64,000 bases of DNA from CBDDLJ01 sp965230635 (GTDB taxonomy: Bacteria; Pseudomonadota; Gammaproteobacteria; UBA1113), in contig CBDDLJ010000012.1 in NCBI GenBank assembly GCA_965230635.1, positions 31,046 to 95,045 of the forward strand, given 5' to 3'. How positions within the stretch are numbered: position 1 is the stretch's first letter; each line of letters starts with the position of its first letter. Below, one piece after another: positions 7,488 through 16,800 of this stretch. The translations under genes were made by a program, and so were the position numbers. The notes beneath the pieces are model-generated. The model saw nothing but the letters and a program-made list of their open reading frames with translations, searched no databases and was not told where the DNA came from.

Positions 7488-9212
7488 TTATTTTGGTGAA
7501 TCTCGGTGACGATAAGTGATATAGTGAGGTGTCCAGATATTTTCTTCAATTAACTGGTTTATATCACTGTTGTTGTCAATATTCGCATTACCTTCGGCAA
7601 TAACTTGCTGTGCAACACTAAGAGCAATATGTTTGGCAACACATTTCGCATCACCAATATCAGGTAACAGTGGTTTATAAGGATCTTGATTGATAGGAGC
7701 AAAGTGACTGAGTGCTTTACATGCACACCAAAGAGACTCATCGGTTAATTTTTTTGCTTTTACTGATAGTAATCCCAAGCCAATACCTGGAAAAACTAAC
7801 GCATTATTGCACTGTGCAATTCGTATGTCTGTGTCGTTGTATTTGATATTTGCAAACGGACTGCCTGTTGCAATTAATACATCGCCGTTGGTCCATTCGT
7901 ATAAATCAGAAGGTTGGGCTTCACAGCGCTCCGTTGGATTAGATAAAGGCAATACAATTGGCCGTTTGCAGTGTTTAGCCATTGTTTGTATGATTTCTTT
8001 TGTAAATGCATTTGGCATAGCAGAGCAGCCGATTAAAATGGTTGGTTTAACATGAGCAACCACTTCCTCTAAACCAATGTGGTTATTATTTGTAACGGTC
8101 CAGTCTTTGATTTCTTTTCTATCTCTTGCGTAATTTTTTTGAAAAGACGTTAACTCTTCTGTGTCTTCACATAATAGCCCTGGCTTGTCAAGCAACCAAA
8201 ATCGTTTATTAGCTTCTTCTACAGACATACCTTCATGCACTAGTGCATCACGAATCTGATCAGCGATACCTGTTCCAGCTGTCCCAGCTCCAAAAATTAC
8301 GATTCGTTGATTAGCTAGTGTATCATCAATAGCATTAACAGCTGCCAATATAGCTGACAGTGTGACAACTCCTGTGCCTTGCATGTCATCATTAAACGTG
8401 CAAATGTTATTGCGGTATGTTTCTAAGTGTTTTCTTGCATTGGAACGACCAAAGTCTTCCCAATGCAAAAATACTTGTGGGAATAATTTTTTTACCGATG
8501 AAACAAAATGCGCAATAAAATCATTATAGGCACGACCAGATAAGCGTTTGTGGCGCCAACCTAAATACAACGGATCATTCAGTAATTCTTCATTATTGGT
8601 GCCGACGTCAAGCAAAATAGGCAGTGTGCGTGTTGGTGCAATACCACCACAGAGCACGTAAACCATTAGTTTGGCAATCGGGATATCCATACCGCCAATG
8701 CCTTGGTCTCCAATGCCTAAAATACCTTCTCCATTTGTGACTACAATCAAATCAATATTGGGATTTGAACGATTCGATAGAATCATTTCCATATTATCAG
8801 CTTCTGGGTAGGAGAGATAAATACCGCGGGGATGACGAAACTCACGGCTAAATTGTTTCACTGCCTTGCCAACAATGGGCGTGTAAATAATAGGCAATAT
8901 TTCAGATAAATGTTCACTAACCATGCGGTAAAATAGCACTTCATTGGAGTCGAGTAATTCATTTAAGTATATGTTTTTATTGAGTTTATCATTGTAGCTA
9001 TTGTATTGCATATAAACACGATTAACTTGTTGTTCCAGTGTTTCGACAGAAACAGGCAATTTACCAGTTAAACCAAACTGTTCTCGCTCACTAACAGTGA
9101 ATGCTGTACCTTTATTAATTTGCGGAGTTGTGAGTAAAAGTTTACCAGATAAAGAGGTTTCTAGTATTTTTTCACCGCTACTTTTATCTATAACATATTT
9201 AAAATCAAGCAT
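7488..9212 (-). CDS. maeA: NAD-dependent malic enzyme
   Basis: The enzyme decarboxylates malate to pyruvate with reduction of NAD(P), linking the TCA cycle to pyruvate. The 574-residue length fits the large SfcA/MaeA class. Motifs seen include LPIIYTPIVGKA, the catalytic-region GEGILGIGDQGIGGMDIPI, LLDVGTNNEELL, the metal site FNDDMQGTGVV, the Rossmann loop VIFGAGTAGTGIADQI, and LSNPTERCEA with ALVFPGIGLG. The start has a GGAGAG ribosome site. It converges on the chagasin-like gene with only 11 bases between the stops, and is divergent from the methyltransferase. Typical metabolism of a bacterium that feeds on amino acids and organic acids, which is a general inference. Confidence 0.95.
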   Translation of the reverse strand: MLDFKYVIDKSSGEKILETSLSGKLLLTTPQINKGTAFTVSEREQFGLTGKLPVSVETLEQQVNRVYMQYNSYNDKLNKNIYLNELLDSNEVLFYRMVSEHLSEILPIIYTPIVGKAVKQFSREFRHPRGIYLSYPEADNMEMILSNRSNPNIDLIVVTNGEGILGIGDQGIGGMDIPIAKLMVYVLCGGIAPTRTLPILLDVGTNNEELLNDPLYLGWRHKRLSGRAYNDFIAHFVSSVKKLFPQVFLHWEDFGRSNARKHLETYRNNICTFNDDMQGTGVVTLSAILAAVNAIDDTLANQRIVIFGAGTAGTGIADQIRDALVHEGMSVEEANKRFWLLDKPGLLCEDTEELTSFQKNYARDRKEIKDWTVTNNNHIGLEEVVAHVKPTILIGCSAMPNAFTKEIIQTMAKHCKRPIVLPLSNPTERCEAQPSDLYEWTNGDVLIATGSPFANIKYNDTDIRIAQCNNALVFPGIGLGLLSVKAKKLTDESLWCACKALSHFAPINQDPYKPLLPDIGDAKCVAKHIALSVAQQVIAEGNANIDNNSDINQLIEENIWTPHYITYRHRDSPK

Positions 9213-9323
9213 TTGACTCTCCAGTTATCGTTCTTTTACTATCATAGCTACTTTTTATTCTATAAAGTTAGTATAGTGGACAATAAGCATGCTTCCACTA
9301 TCTTTGGAATGATTGCCACTTTA

Positions 9324-9351
9324 TTGACAAGAAAAGCTTTTTTGTTAACAT
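9324..9351 (+). promoter_or_regulatory. Sigma-70 promoter for the O-methyltransferase
   Basis: TTGACA at 9324-9329 is followed after 16 bases by TAACAT at 9346-9351. It ends 26 bases before the methyltransferase ATG, a plausible distance for a short leader. Confidence 0.45.
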
Positions 9352-9377
9352 TTTTTCACATTAAGGATAAGACAACG

Positions 9378-10040
9378 ATGACACAGCAAAGTTTACCATT
9401 ATCAGCATCAACGTATCGCTATTTGCAAGCTCATGCAGTTCGTGAAAATAGTGTTTTACACGATTTAAGAACTGTCACAATGGAGCAGCCTGGGGCTACG
9501 ATGCAAATTTCACCTGAGCAAGGACAGTTTATGCATTTGTTAGTTGAATTAATAGCGGCAAAAAAAGTATTGGAGTTAGGTACTTTTACTGGCTATAGTG
9601 CGCTGTGGATGGCGTTGGCATTACCTGCTGCAGGAAAACTGATGACTTGTGATGTAGATGAACGTGCGACAAACATAGCGCAAACGTATTGGGAAAAAGC
9701 CGGCGTTGCTGAAAAAATTGAATTAAGATTAGCGCCTGCATTAGAAACGTTAGATGCCTTAATTGTAAATCAACAACAAGATACGTTTGATTTTGCGTTT
9801 ATTGATGCAGATAAACGCAACTATATTGCTTATTATGAAAAAATATTACCTTTATTAAGAGCAGGAGGTTTGTTAGTCATTGATAATGTATTATGGGAAG
9901 GACGTGTTGCTGATCAGTCACAACATGATCCGCAAACAGCAGCCATACGGGCATTGAATAAACGCATTTATGATGATGAGCGTGTGAGCATGGTTATGTT
10001 ACCGGTCAGTGATGGTATTACATTAGTTCGCAAGCGATAA
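9378..10040 (+). CDS. SAM-dependent O-methyltransferase (caffeoyl-CoA OMT family)
   Basis: The 220-residue protein has the class I methyltransferase fold: the SAM-binding motif VLELGTFTGYSALWMALALP, the acidic CDVDE at the end of the second strand, then FDFAFIDADKRNY and GGLLVIDNVLWEGRV. The aspartates and asparagine in these bind the divalent metal in the family. Substrates in bacteria are usually catechol-like small molecules and cannot be told from sequence. The longer open frame from 9213 starts with TTG and has no ribosome site. The ATG at 9378 has AAGGA 10 bases upstream and the family's usual N-terminus, so I chose it. The 3' end overlaps the maf pseudogene on the other strand by 18 bases. 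Confidence 0.9.
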   Translation: MTQQSLPLSASTYRYLQAHAVRENSVLHDLRTVTMEQPGATMQISPEQGQFMHLLVELIAAKKVLELGTFTGYSALWMALALPAAGKLMTCDVDERATNIAQTYWEKAGVAEKIELRLAPALETLDALIVNQQQDTFDFAFIDADKRNYIAYYEKILPLLRAGGLLVIDNVLWEGRVADQSQHDPQTAAIRALNKRIYDDERVSMVMLPVSDGITLVRKR

Positions 10041-10486
10041 TTCATATAACGTTGCCATCGTTTTTGCTAACGGTAATCCTTTGACACTATCAATGTCACC
10101 GTCAACATTAATAATATAAGGTGAAAACAACGCATCACCCTCAACTTGGAAGGCACCGGCACAATTAAATATATCTGCCTGTAAAATAATTTTTTTAATA
10201 ATATCATCGGGTATTGGGCGAAAATATACTGTTGCCCGATCAACAAAGCAATGTTGTAATTTTGTTTCTGTCTGGGTGGTAACAACAGCATTGTGTGTTG
10301 TTGCCGGATGGTCTCGATAGCTTTTGCAATAGATAAGGCAAGAGTTGATGGATTATTCGATTGAAATTGTGATTCATCAATATTCGGAGATAGTGCTGTA
10401 AAGTTAACAGCAGTCTCGGATAGTAGTTGCTATCGCCACTTTGATGGTGAACCAAGAATAACTGGTAAATTTATTTCCATGTTCAT
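10023..10486 (-). pseudogene. maf: Decayed Maf-family nucleotide pyrophosphatase
   Basis: Read on the minus strand, the start gives MNMEINLPVILGSPSKWR, then a TAG stop, then QLLSETAVNFTALSPNIDES, which matches the Maf N-terminus (LGSxSxxRRELL...SPDIDE). In another frame the end reads ATVYFRPIPDDIIKK, CAGAFQVEGDALF and GDIDSVKGLPLAKTMATL, matching the Maf C-terminus (VxFRPL...AGAFxxEG...GLPLxxL). The central part with the nucleotide-binding VIGSDQ...GKP segment is missing. So the gene has a nonsense codon, a frameshift and an internal deletion. Intact Maf proteins hydrolyse modified or non-canonical nucleotides such as m7GTP. Confidence 0.8.
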
Positions 10487-10511
10487 GCCTCTGTATTGAC
10501 GAGTATTATTT

Positions 10512-10520
10512 TGGTATTAT
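10512..10520 (+). promoter_or_regulatory. Extended -10 promoter candidate for hemB
   Basis: TGGTATTAT is an extended -10 (TG-N-TATTAT) 31 bases before the hemB ATG. A TTGACG lies at 10496-10501, closer than the usual spacing, so the -35 is uncertain. Confidence 0.3.
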
Positions 10521-10551
10521 ATTTTTTCTGAATTAGAAAAAGGCAAATTTT

Positions 10552-11553
10552 ATGTTATCAATGAACTTACGTCAATATCCTTTAACACGGTTACGTCGTA
10601 GCCGTATGCAAGCATGGAGCCGCCAATTGGTCGCAGAAAATCAATTATCAATATCTGATTTAATTTGGCCTATCTTTGTGATAGAAGGACAGAGTAGTAC
10701 GCAAGCAATTCCATCAATGCCGGGTATTTTGCGTTATACGCTTGATAAAGCGATTGCTGAGGTAAAACTAGTTCAATCTTTAGGCATTCCCGCGATTGCT
10801 TTATTTCCTGTAGTGGAGAACAGCTTAAAAACAGATAAGGCGTGTGAAGCGTGTAATCCGGATAACTTAATGTGTCGTGCTATAAAGGCAATTAAAGATG
10901 CTTGTCCCGATATAGGAATTATTGCTGATGTTGCCTTAGATCCTTATACTTCCCATGGGCATGATGGCCTCATCGAAAATAATGAAATTGTTAATGATGC
11001 AACAATTGATATTTTAATAATACAGGCATTGAACCAAGCAAAAGCAGGCTGTGATATTATTGCACCATCGGATATGCAAGATGGTAGAATAGGGAAGATT
11101 CGACAAGCATTAGAAGAAAACAACTATAAAAACACATTAATCATGTCTTATGCTGCTAAATATGCTTCTCATTTCTATGGTCCTTTTCGTGACGCAGTCG
11201 GTTCTAAAGGAAATTTATTAAAGCAAGACAAAAAAACTTACCAGCAAGATACTGCCAATGTGAATGAAAGCTTGCATGAAGTCGCTATGGATCTTCAGGA
11301 AGGTGCAGATTTAATTTTAATAAAACCGGGGCTGCCCTATTTAGATGTTATCCATCGCGTAAAAGCAACGTTTGCTGTGCCAACTTTTGCTTACCAAGTC
11401 AGTGGTGAATATGCCATGATAGCTGCTGCTGATGAACAAGGGTGGCTATCATTTGAAGACAGCATGAGCGAATCTTTATTATGCTGTAAGCGAGCGGGTG
11501 CGGATGCTATATTTACTTATGCGGCAAAAGCACTGGCAGAAAGTTGGCAATAA
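10552..11553 (+). CDS. hemB: Delta-aminolevulinic acid dehydratase (porphobilinogen synthase)
   Basis: This cytosolic enzyme condenses two 5-aminolevulinate molecules to porphobilinogen in haem synthesis. The 333 residues include both active-site lysine regions, MSYAAKYASHFYGPFRDA and LILIKPGLPYLDV. The metal-site segment reads DVALDPYTSHGHDG, with aspartates and alanine where zinc enzymes such as the E. coli one have cysteines. This places it in the magnesium/potassium-dependent group rather than the zinc group. AAGG lies about 10 bases before the ATG. It converges on a TetR regulator gene with only 4 bases between stops. Confidence 0.95.
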   Translation: MLSMNLRQYPLTRLRRSRMQAWSRQLVAENQLSISDLIWPIFVIEGQSSTQAIPSMPGILRYTLDKAIAEVKLVQSLGIPAIALFPVVENSLKTDKACEACNPDNLMCRAIKAIKDACPDIGIIADVALDPYTSHGHDGLIENNEIVNDATIDILIIQALNQAKAGCDIIAPSDMQDGRIGKIRQALEENNYKNTLIMSYAAKYASHFYGPFRDAVGSKGNLLKQDKKTYQQDTANVNESLHEVAMDLQEGADLILIKPGLPYLDVIHRVKATFAVPTFAYQVSGEYAMIAAADEQGWLSFEDSMSESLLCCKRAGADAIFTYAAKALAESWQ

Positions 11554-11557
11554 GCTA

Positions 11558-12022
11558 TTAAACGATAGTTGCCATTGACCAATAACCAAGCCAAGAGTGG
11601 AATTTATTTTCATTTGCTGATATTTCATGTTGGCTGAAAAAGTTTATCCATTTTTGATAGTAATCAACAACAGCTTGTTGCAACTTAATATCATTAGCGG
11701 CATAAACAGACATTGGTAAAATAGCCAATAACTGCATATCGATATCATCTTTGTTTGGTTGAAATAAGCGTTTTAGCGTTGTAGTTACATCCGTATGTGT
11801 GAAAAACTTATTATCCGCATGAATATTTAATTTTTGGACAATGGTGATTGCTAACTCAATTTTTGAAGGGAAGTAATGGTAAAGACTTCCTTTTTGCAAT
11901 CCAACTTGTTCGGCAATGCAGCGCATAGAAATACCATGATAGCCATTTCGTAGAAAGGATAGACTAGATTGGATAAGTATCGAACGTATTTTGGGGTGTG
12001 TTTCTGCTTTAAAAATATTCAT
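11558..12022 (-). CDS. TetR/AcrR-family transcriptional regulator
   Basis: Residues about 10-60 form the TetR helix-turn-helix domain: ILIQSSLSFLRNGYHGISM, then CIAEQVGLQKGSLYHYFPSK with the typical recognition helix, followed by IELAITIVQKL. The ligand-binding domain is short, since the whole protein is 154 residues against about 190-210 for most relatives, so the C-terminus may be truncated or of a compact subtype. It would act as a dimeric repressor. The target is unknown; its own promoter region upstream is the usual candidate. AAGGAA lies upstream of the ATG with a slightly long spacer. Confidence 0.85.
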   Translation of the reverse strand: MNIFKAETHPKIRSILIQSSLSFLRNGYHGISMRCIAEQVGLQKGSLYHYFPSKIELAITIVQKLNIHADNKFFTHTDVTTTLKRLFQPNKDDIDMQLLAILPMSVYAANDIKLQQAVVDYYQKWINFFSQHEISANENKFHSWLGYWSMATIV

Positions 12023-12319
12023 GTTGCTAGATATTCCTTTTCAGCATACCTTGTTATTTCAAAAGGAAATTATTATCCTTGTATTTTTGCGATAGAATGA
12101 GCGTTTGAGAGCAAAAAGAACAACATTTTTGAAAATTTATTTAATTTTATCGTTAATTCCCCTTTTATTTACGTTTAATCCAGTGAATATTGGTGCAGAA
12201 GTGTTTTTTTGTGGTATCCTTTGAACGGGCGTTCGGTGCCAGATGGGGGGTTAAAACCATTGAAAGACAGAAATAAGGTCAAATTATAGCTAGAAAAGAC
12301 TAGACGGAGAAATGTTGAC
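12023..12319. other. Divergent intergenic region with a perfect palindrome
   Basis: These 297 bases lie between the TetR gene and the YecA-family gene. GAACG (12223-12227) and CGTTC (12230-12234) form a perfect 12-base palindrome, within a locally G-rich patch unlike the AT-rich surroundings. It could be a regulator-binding site or part of a structured leader. I could not assign it to a known RNA family. Confidence 0.35.
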
Positions 12320-13042
12320 ATGGAAAGTTTGGGTAAGCTTTTTCAAGCCCTGTCGCTAGATGAATTAAAAGAATTAAATAATAAATTAATCGCACATAGT
12401 AAAATATCTCTATTTGAAATGCACGGCTTTTTATCAGCAATTATTAGTGCGCCAACGCATTTATCCAGCCAAAAATGGTTACCTTATGTATTTTCACAAG
12501 AAGAGGTGTTTTTACTCAATGAAAATAATCATAAGTTAGTGCTTGAGCTATTACGTTTGCATAATCAGATAGCACAAATTTTTTGCAAAAAAGAATACTT
12601 TATTCCCCTGATTTCATTCAAACCGATTGAGCTCATGGATAGCAAGCACTTTGATAAGAGCACGTGGAAAAATTTAGAGGATTGGTGCTACGGTTATTTG
12701 CAAGGCGTTGAAATGGATTATGAGAGTTGGACGCATAAAAGCGATAGTGAAATTATTGATTCTTTACTGTTAGTTTATGTCTTGGCTGATCGTAATCGCT
12801 CAAAGAGGACGCCATTAGTGCGCAAATTAGAGCTAGGGTTATCGACTCAACTGCTGTGGTTATTACAACATGAAAATGTTGAAAGATTACCACAGGTCGT
12901 GACATCCATATACCAGTATTGGCTTAACCGTGTTCCAGCAAAACCACCTTTTAAAAAGTTAAAAACGGAGCTGTTGGATGATTGTCCTTGTGGTAGCGGC
13001 TTACAATACAGACAGTGTTGTTTGCGAAATGATTTGGTTTAA
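12320..13042 (+). CDS. YecA/UPF0149-family protein with SEC-C motif
   Basis: The 240-residue protein has the UPF0149 (YgfB/YecA) helical domain: ISLFEMHGFLSAIISAPTHL near the N-terminus and WKNLEDWCYGYLQGVEM in the centre. It ends in a SEC-C zinc motif, CPCGSGLQYRQCC, the same short metal-binding tail as in SecA and YecA. Family function is poorly defined; SEC-C tails are thought to bind zinc and ribosomes or SecB-like partners. CGGAGA about 10 bases upstream supports the ATG. It is a stand-alone gene, followed by an insertion-sequence remnant. Confidence 0.85.
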   Translation: MESLGKLFQALSLDELKELNNKLIAHSKISLFEMHGFLSAIISAPTHLSSQKWLPYVFSQEEVFLLNENNHKLVLELLRLHNQIAQIFCKKEYFIPLISFKPIELMDSKHFDKSTWKNLEDWCYGYLQGVEMDYESWTHKSDSEIIDSLLLVYVLADRNRSKRTPLVRKLELGLSTQLLWLLQHENVERLPQVVTSIYQYWLNRVPAKPPFKKLKTELLDDCPCGSGLQYRQCCLRNDLV

Positions 13043-13154
13043 ATAAATTAGATAAACATGATTTGATTTTACCTTTCGATTCATTTTTCTTTTACTAAAT
13101 ACTTCTTTATATAGCTGTGCCCGAGGATAATTTAGCATTATCAGGCCTATTGGC

Positions 13155-13195
13155 TTTTACAGGACTTACCTAAAACAAACCTTAATAATTGGATT
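13155..13195 (+). repeat. 41-bp repeat shared with 46459-46499 (inverted)
   Basis: The segment beginning TTTTACAGGACTTAC and ending AACCTTAATAATTGGATT matches the reverse complement of 46459-46499 at 39 of 41 positions, differing only at a CT/GA pair. Both copies sit beside transposase remnants, so this is probably a piece of an insertion-sequence end. The stretch 13043-13302 around it holds no gene. Confidence 0.7.
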
Positions 13196-13302
13196 CGCTA
13201 ACTCGTTAAGCAAATAATGGTCGGGTAGAAGCATAACTATCTATTTAAAGTACTCGCTGCTTAAAATTTAGATGCGATCATCTTGGCCATAATACTATAC
13301 AA

Positions 13303-13331
13303 TTGACAGCAAGGGCATGGTGGAATATACT
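13303..13331 (+). promoter_or_regulatory. Near-consensus sigma-70 promoter of the IS110 remnant
   Basis: TTGACA (13303-13308), a 17-base spacer and TATACT (13326-13331) make a near-perfect promoter. It points at the transposase remnant 91 bases downstream and, beyond it, at the large LRR gene at 13880. Confidence 0.65.
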
Positions 13332-13421
13332 GCTTAACTAATATGACTAAAATATAGCCGCACACAAAATTTCATTATATCTCTCATTAAAATGAGGCAA
13401 GGCTGCTAAGAGGAGAGAAGA

Positions 13422-13738
13422 ATGGCGAGATACATTGGAGTTGATTTGCAGATGAATAGTTTAGCCTGTTATTTTAAAGGCGCTCATGAAAGGTTGTCTG
13501 CTGTTCTATGAAAAAAACAGACAAGAATGATTTAAGAACTTTATTCTATCTTCTTAGCAAGGATATGTCGCCCGAGGCACAGCGAAAGACAGAAGTACAC
13601 CAAAAAATAGGCAGTTTATCTCAAGCGTGCGACAAATTTGTGAAATCTAGAGTGTGTTTTATGAGCAAGGCGCATAGAATTTTAAGTACCTGTGTTATTA
13701 AGTTAAAAAAAGAAAGCCTACAATTTTTTATTGGCTAG
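13422..13738 (+). pseudogene. IS110-family transposase remnant (N-terminal half)
   Basis: An ATG with an AGGAGAG ribosome site starts MARYIGVDLQMNSLACYF, the conserved first strand of the IS110 DEDD transposase, and stops after 29 codons. A second frame from 13508 reads KKTDKNDLRTLFYLLSKDM, then HQKIGSLSQACDKFVKSRV and a related tail; KTDKNDARxLAxFL is an IS110 signature. The part between the two is deleted and the catalytic C-terminal half is absent, so the element is dead. Confidence 0.8.
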
Positions 13739-13819
13739 TCAATAGGATGGCTTGTGAATATGAGGACAATGCTCGGTACTAAGACACGATATTCGCAAGT
13801 TCAGTAACAGTAGTGGTTA

Positions 13820-13843
13820 TTTGATTTATTTGAAAAAATCAAA
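13820..13843 (+). other. Hairpin upstream of the large LRR gene
   Basis: TTTGATT (13820-13826) and AATCAAA (13837-13843) form a perfect 7-bp stem with a 10-base loop, followed by TTTT. It lies 37 bases before the ATG of the next gene and could be a weak terminator of transcription coming from the IS promoter, or a leader hairpin. Confidence 0.35.
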
Positions 13844-13879
13844 TTTTGAATTGATTACTAACTTAGAGGGAGGTTTTTC

Positions 13880-16800
13880 ATGGTTTTAACTGCAAAGGTT
13901 AAAGACGCCATCGCTAATATCAGTAAAGACCCATTTGAGCATGCAAAATGGTGTAGACACACCTATTTTCGCACCTTTATTGCCTCTCCATCGAAGAAAA
14001 ATAATTTAATTCTTTCGTTATGTGCTTGCGAAGCTGATGATAAAGATGCAGAGGCTCTAGCTAGTGCTATAAAAAAAAATGTTAATTGTAATGTGCTAGA
14101 TTTGCGTAGAAATAAAATAAGCGATGTTGGAGCTCAGCACTTATCTGAAGCGTTAAAAACAAACACTGATATAAAGATAATTAATCTATCAGGTAACCTC
14201 ATAGGTGATATTGGAGCCCGATATTTAGCCGAAGCGCTGAAGGTTAATAAAAGCATTAAAGAGCTCGATTTATCTAATAATGTTATTAATGACCTTGGAG
14301 CTCAAGCTTTTTTAGAAGCATTAGAAATTGGCACAAGTCTTATTGATCTTAATCTTAAACGAAATGAGATAAGTGATGCCTATGCTGAGACTTTTCGACG
14401 GAAATTAAGGGAGATTTGGGAATATAAGAAGGCTCTGTTGACTATCAATAAAATTAAAAGTAATTCGACTGAAAAAATAAAGTTCTGGAGTAATGAAACG
14501 CTATATAAAGAAATGTCCAAAGTATTCGTAAATGCACTGAAACTAAATACCAGTGTAACAGAAATTACAGTACCTAACAACATAAGTGAGCAAGAAGCAA
14601 GGTACTTAGTCGATGTATTAAAAGTTAATCAAACCGTTACAATAATAGATTTGCTTCATGCACATGAAGTCAGCCTTAAATTAAAACGAATAATTGGCAA
14701 TATTTGTAATTATAATTATATACGCCCAGTTACTCAAAAAATTAAAAACAATTCAATACAAGAGTTAGATATAAGCTTTCCTCGCGAGAACCAAGGCACA
14801 AAGCAAGGTATGCGAGTGTTAGTTCGAGCCTTAAAAAATAATACGAGCATTACTAAAATAACGATAGATGATAGAAAGTACACACTTGGTGCTGAAATAG
14901 ATACTGAAAGTATGGTAATTATATTTAAAGCACTAGAAACTAACACAACAGTAACTGATCTCAATATTAATGTGCATAAAGTTAATGATGAGAGTCTAAC
15001 TGCATTAGCGGCAATGCTTAAGGTTAATTCTGGTATTGTAAAAATTTATTTAGAGAATAACTCTAGCTTTATAACCAAAGACGGGATTAATACTTTGATT
15101 AAAGCGTTAGAAGTTAATTATCAAATAACAAAAGTATCTGGATTAACTTATAGTGTTGACAACATGAGCGAGTCTCAATATAGACATATTTTCCAGCTTA
15201 CCAAGCGTAATTATTTTCGCTCAGTAGCCAAAAAAATCTGGACTAATTCGATAGAAAAAGTATGTTTAATTGCTATGCGCAGTGAAGATCAACTGAGTAG
15301 TGCCGATCTGCAATACTTCATAAATGCTTTAGAAAGCAATACTAGCGTGACTGAATGGACTATGGATCGCGTACGTCTAGGCTCTACAGGTGCTAAACTT
15401 TTGGCAGAAAGATTAAAACACCACCCTAGTTTAAAAAAACTCTTTTTATTAGGGACCCAGATAGGTGATGATGGTGCAATAGTTTTATTCGAAGCCTTAA
15501 AATTTAGTCGTAGCATTGTTGAAATTAATTTATACAACAACCAAATAAGTGATAAAGGTGTTCAAGCTCTAGCTGAATTTTTAGAATGCAACTCGACTTT
15601 GACAGCAGTTGATTTAGAAATGAATAACATTAGTGATGTTGGCGCTCAGTTATTGGGTTTGGCACTTCGTAAAAACGTGAGTTTAACTATGCTTAAATTG
15701 CCATGCAATCAAATAGGCAATCAAGGAGCAATACAATTAATAACAAATGGTGTATTAAATAGGTTAGATTTAAGACGAAACAATATTACTTTCACAGCAG
15801 CATATGCATTAACTCAACATGCAACATTGGACTATTTAGATTTGAATGAAAATAGAATTAATGTTGCAGAATGCAAAGTGCTACGGCAAAATTGTAAGGT
15901 ACAAAGTCTTCATTTATCCCCAATTGCTACGATTGATAGGAAATTTTTCCAAATATCTGGATGCCGATGGCATAAATCATTAGTTCAAGCTACTTATTCA
16001 GATTATGATAATGGCCGTGGGGATCTAATTATACAAAATGCCATACAAAATCAAAATGCTTGGAGAATAGTTGATAAGATGGGTGATGAAAAGCGCAAAT
16101 GCGAGTTAATAAATCTTATTTATCAAAATCGATTCAAACACCCCGGTTTTGATGTGTTTCAAGTACCAGGAATAGATCCTGATGAATACTGGTCTGGCCG
16201 AAATTATGAAAAACGCCGGCGTAGCACAACTATTTTTACTCAAGAAGCCAATGAAAGACAATTAATATTTGCTGAAGCTGATAGAAAGCAAGCTTTACAT
16301 GAGGCAATCTCAAGTAAACCTTGTGATATCAGGTTGAACAACGAAGCTATTGCAAAAGCATTAATTGAACATAGAGCAGCAGATTTAAAGGCTACTAATT
16401 ATCTAGGACTTACTGCACTAGAATATGCTAAACAACAGCAATGCTCGGAAGCATTTATACAATTTCTTGAAACGAACCTCTGTAAAAGTAACGAAGAAGA
16501 GAATGAGGATTTATTAAATGAACATGAAAATATAGATTTATTGGCTCAATTTACCAGCGATATTCGATCAGAATTAGGTAAATTAGATGTATTAGCAGAG
16601 CAATCCAAACAACACGAAGCAATGATTTTTCATTTGCAAAGTAAAATTGAAGCAACAAGCCAAGATCAAAAGTCTGATCAAGAAGAAATTAAAAAACTTA
16701 ATGAAAAATTAGAAAAATATAAGCAATCACAAGGAAATAATCAGCTAACCCGGCAATATATGCTACATCAATATAATCCATCACATCTTAAATACATCCA

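Noticed and set aside
9213..9377. Longer N-terminus for the O-methyltransferase from TTG 9213
   Set aside because: The extra 55 residues have no ribosome site and overlap a good promoter; the family begins at the ATG at 9378.
12181..12319. Possible 6S RNA or other structured RNA upstream of the YecA-family gene
   Set aside because: 6S RNA genes lie near related genes in some gammaproteobacteria, but I could not find the conserved closing stem or central bubble; only one short palindrome is present.
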